The notes beneath the pieces are model-generated. The model ran no database searches. It saw only the letters and a list, made by a program, of their open reading frames with translations, and was not told the origin of the DNA. 64,000 nt of DNA from Levilactobacillus zymae. Its GTDB lineage: Bacteria; Bacillota; Bacilli; Lactobacillales; Lactobacillaceae. The translations under genes were made by a program, and so were the position numbers. The stretch covers positions 2,170,001-2,234,000 of the forward strand of contig NZ_JAVLAS010000001.1 in assembly GCF_032190635.1 (NCBI RefSeq), read 5' to 3'. This document shows, in pieces, positions 60,047-64,000 of this stretch (the stretch's first letter is position 1; every line of letters starts with the position of its first letter).

Positions 60047-60055
60047 TGATAAAAT
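60047..60055 (+). promoter_or_regulatory. Extended -10 of pepO
   Basis: TGATAAAAT, TG one base before TAAAAT. Confidence 0.45.
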
Positions 60056-60120
60056 AGTTTCCTTTCCCCGCCAAGTGGGTTAACCTGTGACTAATGACAA
60101 TATTTAAGGAGGATTTTCGT

Positions 60121-62076
60121 ATGCACACCACTCATTTTGCTGCCGGCCAACCCGGTGGTTCCGCAACGACTTTTCCGGTTGACGAGTCCCTGCTCAACCA
60201 AGACCTCTACGATGCCGTCAATGGCAAGTGGGCCGAACAGGCCACCATTCCCGCCGACCACGCCTCGACCGGGGGCTTCATGGACTTAGTCGACAACATC
60301 GAACACACCTTGATGGCCGACTTTGCCGACCTCTTAGCGGGTAAGTTAACGCCCGCCAATCCCGAAATGGCCGAATTCAAGAAATTCTACGCCTTAACGC
60401 GTGACTTTGCGGGCCGTGAACGGGCCGGTGCCGCACCGCTCAAGCCTTATTTGGCCAAAATCGAAGCGCTACAGAATTTCGCCGACCTAAACGCCGCGTT
60501 GGTCGATTTCTACCGGGAAGGCATTCCCACGCCCATCGCGCTGAGCGTCGACCCCGACATGAAGGATACCAGCAACTACGCGCTGTACGTCGACGCGCCG
60601 AGCCTGATTCTGCCCGACAAGACCTACTACGCCAAGGATAATCCGGCGGCCAAGCAATTACTGCCAATCTACACCCAGATGGCCACCAAGTTACTGACCA
60701 TGGTGGGCTACAGTGAAGATGACGCCGCCCAGTTGGTCGACCAGACCAAGCAATTCGACGCGTTGATTGCGCCACACGTGAAGTCGTCCGAAGAAGCGGC
60801 CGACTACGTGAAGGACTATAACCCGTTCCCGCTGGCCGACGTGGCCGCTAAGACCGACGCGTTAGACCTGACCAGTGCCGTCACCGCCCTTCTAGGCGCC
60901 ACACCGGACCAGGCCATCCTCCCGCAACCGACCTACTTCGACGCCATCGGCGATCTCTTAACCCCCGCCAACTTCCCACTCGTGAAAAGCTGGATCCTGG
61001 TTAAGACGGTCTTGGGCGCTAGTGGCACCTTGACCGAGGACTTCCGCCAAGTCGGTGGCACCTACGGCCGAGCTTTGTCGGGTCAAAAACAGGCTCGCTC
61101 TCAGGAAAAGGCCGCCTACTACCTAGCTAGTGGCTACTTCAGTCAGGTTGTCGGTGACTACTACGGTCGCAAATACTTCGGTGAAGCCGCTAAGGCCGAC
61201 GTTCGTAAGATGGTCCTGAAGATGGCCGGCGTTTACCAAAACCGGTTGGCCACCAACGACTGGCTGAGTGAAGCCACCCGCAAGAAGGCCGTGGTCAAGC
61301 TTCAGAAGTTGACCATCAAGGTCGGCTACCCGGACAAGATCGACCCACTCTACGCCAAGTTTAAGGTCGACACCACCAAGTCCCTCTTCGACAACGCGCA
61401 AGCCTTCGACGAAATCGCCTTGGCTGAACACTTCGGCCACTGGGGCCACCCCGTCGACCGCGAGAAGTGGGACATGAGCGCCAACACGGTCAACGCCTAC
61501 TACTCCCCGTCGAACAACGAAATCGTCTTTCCCGCCGCCATCTTGCAAAAGCCGTTCTACAGCCTAGAACAGTCCAGCAGCACCAACTACGGCGGTATCG
61601 GGGCCGTCATGGCGCACGAAATCTCCCACGCCTTCGATAACAACGGCGCGCAGTTCGACGAATTCGGGAACCTGAATAACTGGTGGACCGACGCGGACCT
61701 GGCCCACTTCAAGGACCTCTCGCAGGCCATGATCAAGGAATTCGACGGCATCGACTTTGCCGGTCAGAAGGTCAACGGTAAGCTGACCGTTTCCGAAAAC
61801 ATCGCCGACGCCGGCGGGCTGAGCTGTGCCCTAGAAGCCGCTAAATCGGCCGCTGACGTCGATTTACGGGCCTTCTTTATCAACTGGGCCAACGTCTGGC
61901 GGATGAAGGCCACAACGGAATATATGCAGCTTCTGCTGTCGATCGACGTCCACGCCCCGGCCAAGCTGCGGGCCGACGTGCAGGTCAAGAACCTCGACGA
62001 CTTCTACACCACTTTCAACGTTCAACCGGGCGACGGCATGTACCTGAAGCCGGCGGACCGGGTGAAAATCTGGTAA
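60121..62076 (+). CDS. pepO: Endopeptidase PepO (M13 neprilysin-like metallopeptidase)
   Basis: 651 residues, the normal PepO size. ATG 60121 follows AAGGAGG by 7 bases. Zinc motif HEISH at about 499-503 and the third ligand in ENIADAGG (about 559-566), preceded by NAYYSPSNNEIVFPA, are the M13 hallmarks. No signal peptide: cytoplasmic. It cuts medium-length oligopeptides taken up from casein-like or other protein sources and supplies amino acids. Confidence 0.96.
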   Translation: MHTTHFAAGQPGGSATTFPVDESLLNQDLYDAVNGKWAEQATIPADHASTGGFMDLVDNIEHTLMADFADLLAGKLTPANPEMAEFKKFYALTRDFAGRERAGAAPLKPYLAKIEALQNFADLNAALVDFYREGIPTPIALSVDPDMKDTSNYALYVDAPSLILPDKTYYAKDNPAAKQLLPIYTQMATKLLTMVGYSEDDAAQLVDQTKQFDALIAPHVKSSEEAADYVKDYNPFPLADVAAKTDALDLTSAVTALLGATPDQAILPQPTYFDAIGDLLTPANFPLVKSWILVKTVLGASGTLTEDFRQVGGTYGRALSGQKQARSQEKAAYYLASGYFSQVVGDYYGRKYFGEAAKADVRKMVLKMAGVYQNRLATNDWLSEATRKKAVVKLQKLTIKVGYPDKIDPLYAKFKVDTTKSLFDNAQAFDEIALAEHFGHWGHPVDREKWDMSANTVNAYYSPSNNEIVFPAAILQKPFYSLEQSSSTNYGGIGAVMAHEISHAFDNNGAQFDEFGNLNNWWTDADLAHFKDLSQAMIKEFDGIDFAGQKVNGKLTVSENIADAGGLSCALEAAKSAADVDLRAFFINWANVWRMKATTEYMQLLLSIDVHAPAKLRADVQVKNLDDFYTTFNVQPGDGMYLKPADRVKIW

Positions 62077-62092
62077 TCTAGATCTAAACTAA

Positions 62093-62258
62093 GCGCTTCC
62101 GGGCCAGTCAGAAAATGGGCTGGAACGGGGTGGGCACGGCTTCAAGCCCCCCAAACCGGGTCTTGAAGACCGACCTTTATCTAAGCCGGCAAACAACACC
62201 GGCTAAGATAAATTTCACCCCTGAGCCCCTTTCTGACTGGCCCTCCAGCTTAGACTGG
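62093..62258. repeat. Structured dispersed element, copy 3 of 3
   Basis: Outer arms GGCCAGTCAGAAA (62102-62114) and TTTCTGACTGGCC (62230-62242), exact complements; inner arms TTATCTAAGCCGG (62177-62189) and CCGGCTAAGATAA (62199-62211); ends CCAGCTTAGACTGG. Lies 17 bases after pepO. Confidence 0.88.
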
Positions 62259-62320
62259 CGTTAATGGCAACTCTAAGCCATCGCAACTAGTCATGACTCA
62301 CTTAAAATTTTACTTTGAAT

Positions 62321-62366
62321 CCTAAAATCACGCCCTCGTCTAACCGACCAAGGCGTGATTTTTAGG
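62321..62366. terminator. Bidirectional terminator
   Basis: CCTAAAAATCACGCC-type stem: TAAAATCACGCC / GGCGTGATTTTTA around a 17-base loop. Confidence 0.85.
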
Positions 62367-62393
62367 TTTAACCCATTTTAGAAACTATCCGTC

Positions 62394-62432
62394 AAAAAAA
62401 ACGGTCACCCGCCATAACGGCGTGCAACCGGT
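62394..62432 (-). terminator. Terminator of galR
   Basis: Minus strand CGGTTGCACGCC-GTTAT-GGCGGGTGACCG with one mismatch, then T8; 15 bases after the galR stop. Confidence 0.85.
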
Positions 62433-62446
62433 CTTTCGTTTACTTT

Positions 62447-63475
<1,029 letters not shown>

Positions 63476-63490
63476 TTAATCAAAATTTGG

Positions 63491-64000
63491 TTAAAGTTGT
63501 GCTAAAAATTGGTCTAACGCGGCTTGCCCCTTGGCATCGCGCTTGAAGACTCCCGCATCCGCCAAGACCCGGGCAAACGTGTCCCCAATCGCTTGGTGAA
63601 CTACCGATTGCACGTTTTCCGGCGTGATGTCGTGCTGGGCCTTCAGGCTGTCCGCCCAAGGTTGGTGCATGGCCGCAATCTGGTTGGGTTGCCCAATCAG
63701 GTACTTTTCGACCTCGGCCATTTCCGGTTTCAGCCGTGCGGGTAAGATGGCCCGGCCCATGACTTCGATCAAGCCAATGTTTTCCTTCTTGATGTGTTGG
63801 ACGTCCTGATGCGGGTGGAAGATGCCATCCGGATACTGAGCGGACGTCTGGTTGTCCCGTAAGACCAGGTCCAGCACGTAGTCGTCTCCGTCACGGTACG
63901 CAATCGGGGTGACCGTGTGGTGCCGCGTGCCGTTGGTGTAAGCCCGCACGTCGACGCTTTCGTCGGAGTAGGCCTTCCAACTATCCATGATCCTGACCGC
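63491..64000 (-). CDS. galT: UDP-glucose--hexose-1-phosphate uridylyltransferase (class 2 GalT), C-terminal part
   Basis: The frame is open to the window edge (AVRIMDSWKAYSDESVDV ...), so only the last 170 codons of about 490 are present. HHTVTPIAYRDGDDYVLDLV, then LRDNQTSAQYPDGIFHPHQD and HIKKENIGLIEVMGRAILPA are characteristic of the Gram-positive class of GalT. Leloir pathway enzyme that exchanges UMP between UDP-glucose and galactose-1-phosphate. Its internal ATG at 63988 is not the true start. Probably co-transcribed with galR. Confidence 0.94.
   Translation of the reverse strand, partial: AVRIMDSWKAYSDESVDVRAYTNGTRHHTVTPIAYRDGDDYVLDLVLRDNQTSAQYPDGIFHPHQDVQHIKKENIGLIEVMGRAILPARLKPEMAEVEKYLIGQPNQIAAMHQPWADSLKAQHDITPENVQSVVHQAIGDTFARVLADAGVFKRDAKGQAALDQFLAQL

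Noticed and set aside
51021..62258. The three similar elements as a CRISPR or prophage attachment sites
   Set aside because: Only three copies, kilobases apart, with internal pairing and no spacers, integrase or tRNA link.

Overview
The window reads as chromosome of a GC-rich lactobacillus. Signs are Gram-positive Shine-Dalgarno sites of the AAAGGAGG type, frequent TTG and GTG starts, Sec signal peptides and SH3-like wall domains, pepO, an ISL3-family element, PerR-type control and TPP and purine riboswitches. Base composition looks to be a little above 50 percent GC by eye, apart from an AT-rich insertion sequence and its surroundings; a Levilactobacillus-like species is my best guess, but this is inference and no rRNA is present. 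Both ends cut genes: a ferredoxin-NADP reductase on the left and galT on the right.

Layout. 1-10 kb: redox enzyme, alpha/beta hydrolases, a PrsW-type membrane protease, nucleoside hydrolase, two HAD phosphatases, a degenerate PTS EIIC-like protein and a secreted D-Ala-D-Ala carboxypeptidase. 10-14 kb: a TPP riboswitch drives a ykoE-ykoD-ykoC thiamin/HMP ECF transporter, followed by a 56-codon remnant of tenA. 14-18 kb: a tightly packed four-gene minus-strand unit (four-repeat SH3/Sm-like protein, membrane coiled-coil protein, zinc ribbon, macro domain) beside asparaginase. 18-23 kb: guanine-class riboswitch plus purine permease, an ABC exporter and tRNA-Ala(CGC). 23-28 kb: secreted proteins, one split by an ISL3 element with an intact 8-bp target duplication. 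28-33 kb: MutS2-like ATPase without Smr, DUF2252 protein, pentapeptide-repeat protein, MarR and GNAT proteins. 33-41 kb: potABCD converges on pstSCAB. 42-46 kb: a coupled helicase/nuclease/sce7725-like operon. 46-57 kb: lactonase, amino acid permease, two VIT-family metal transporters divergent from perR with PerR-like boxes between them, a secreted amidase and a YibE/YibF pair. 57-64 kb: universal stress protein, lipoprotein, MarR, pepO, galR and galT.

Two dispersed repeat families stand out. One is a roughly 165-nt element present three times (51021, 58996, 62093); its paired arms differ between copies by compensatory changes, so a folded RNA or DNA structure is probably selected. The other is a palindromic element present four times (41910, 46382, 46952, 55068), mostly between convergent genes, with a conserved tail to one side. 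The best candidates for undescribed systems are the helicase-nuclease-sce7725 operon (42356-46333), the Sm-like/macro-domain operon (14746-17057) and the three-copy structured element.
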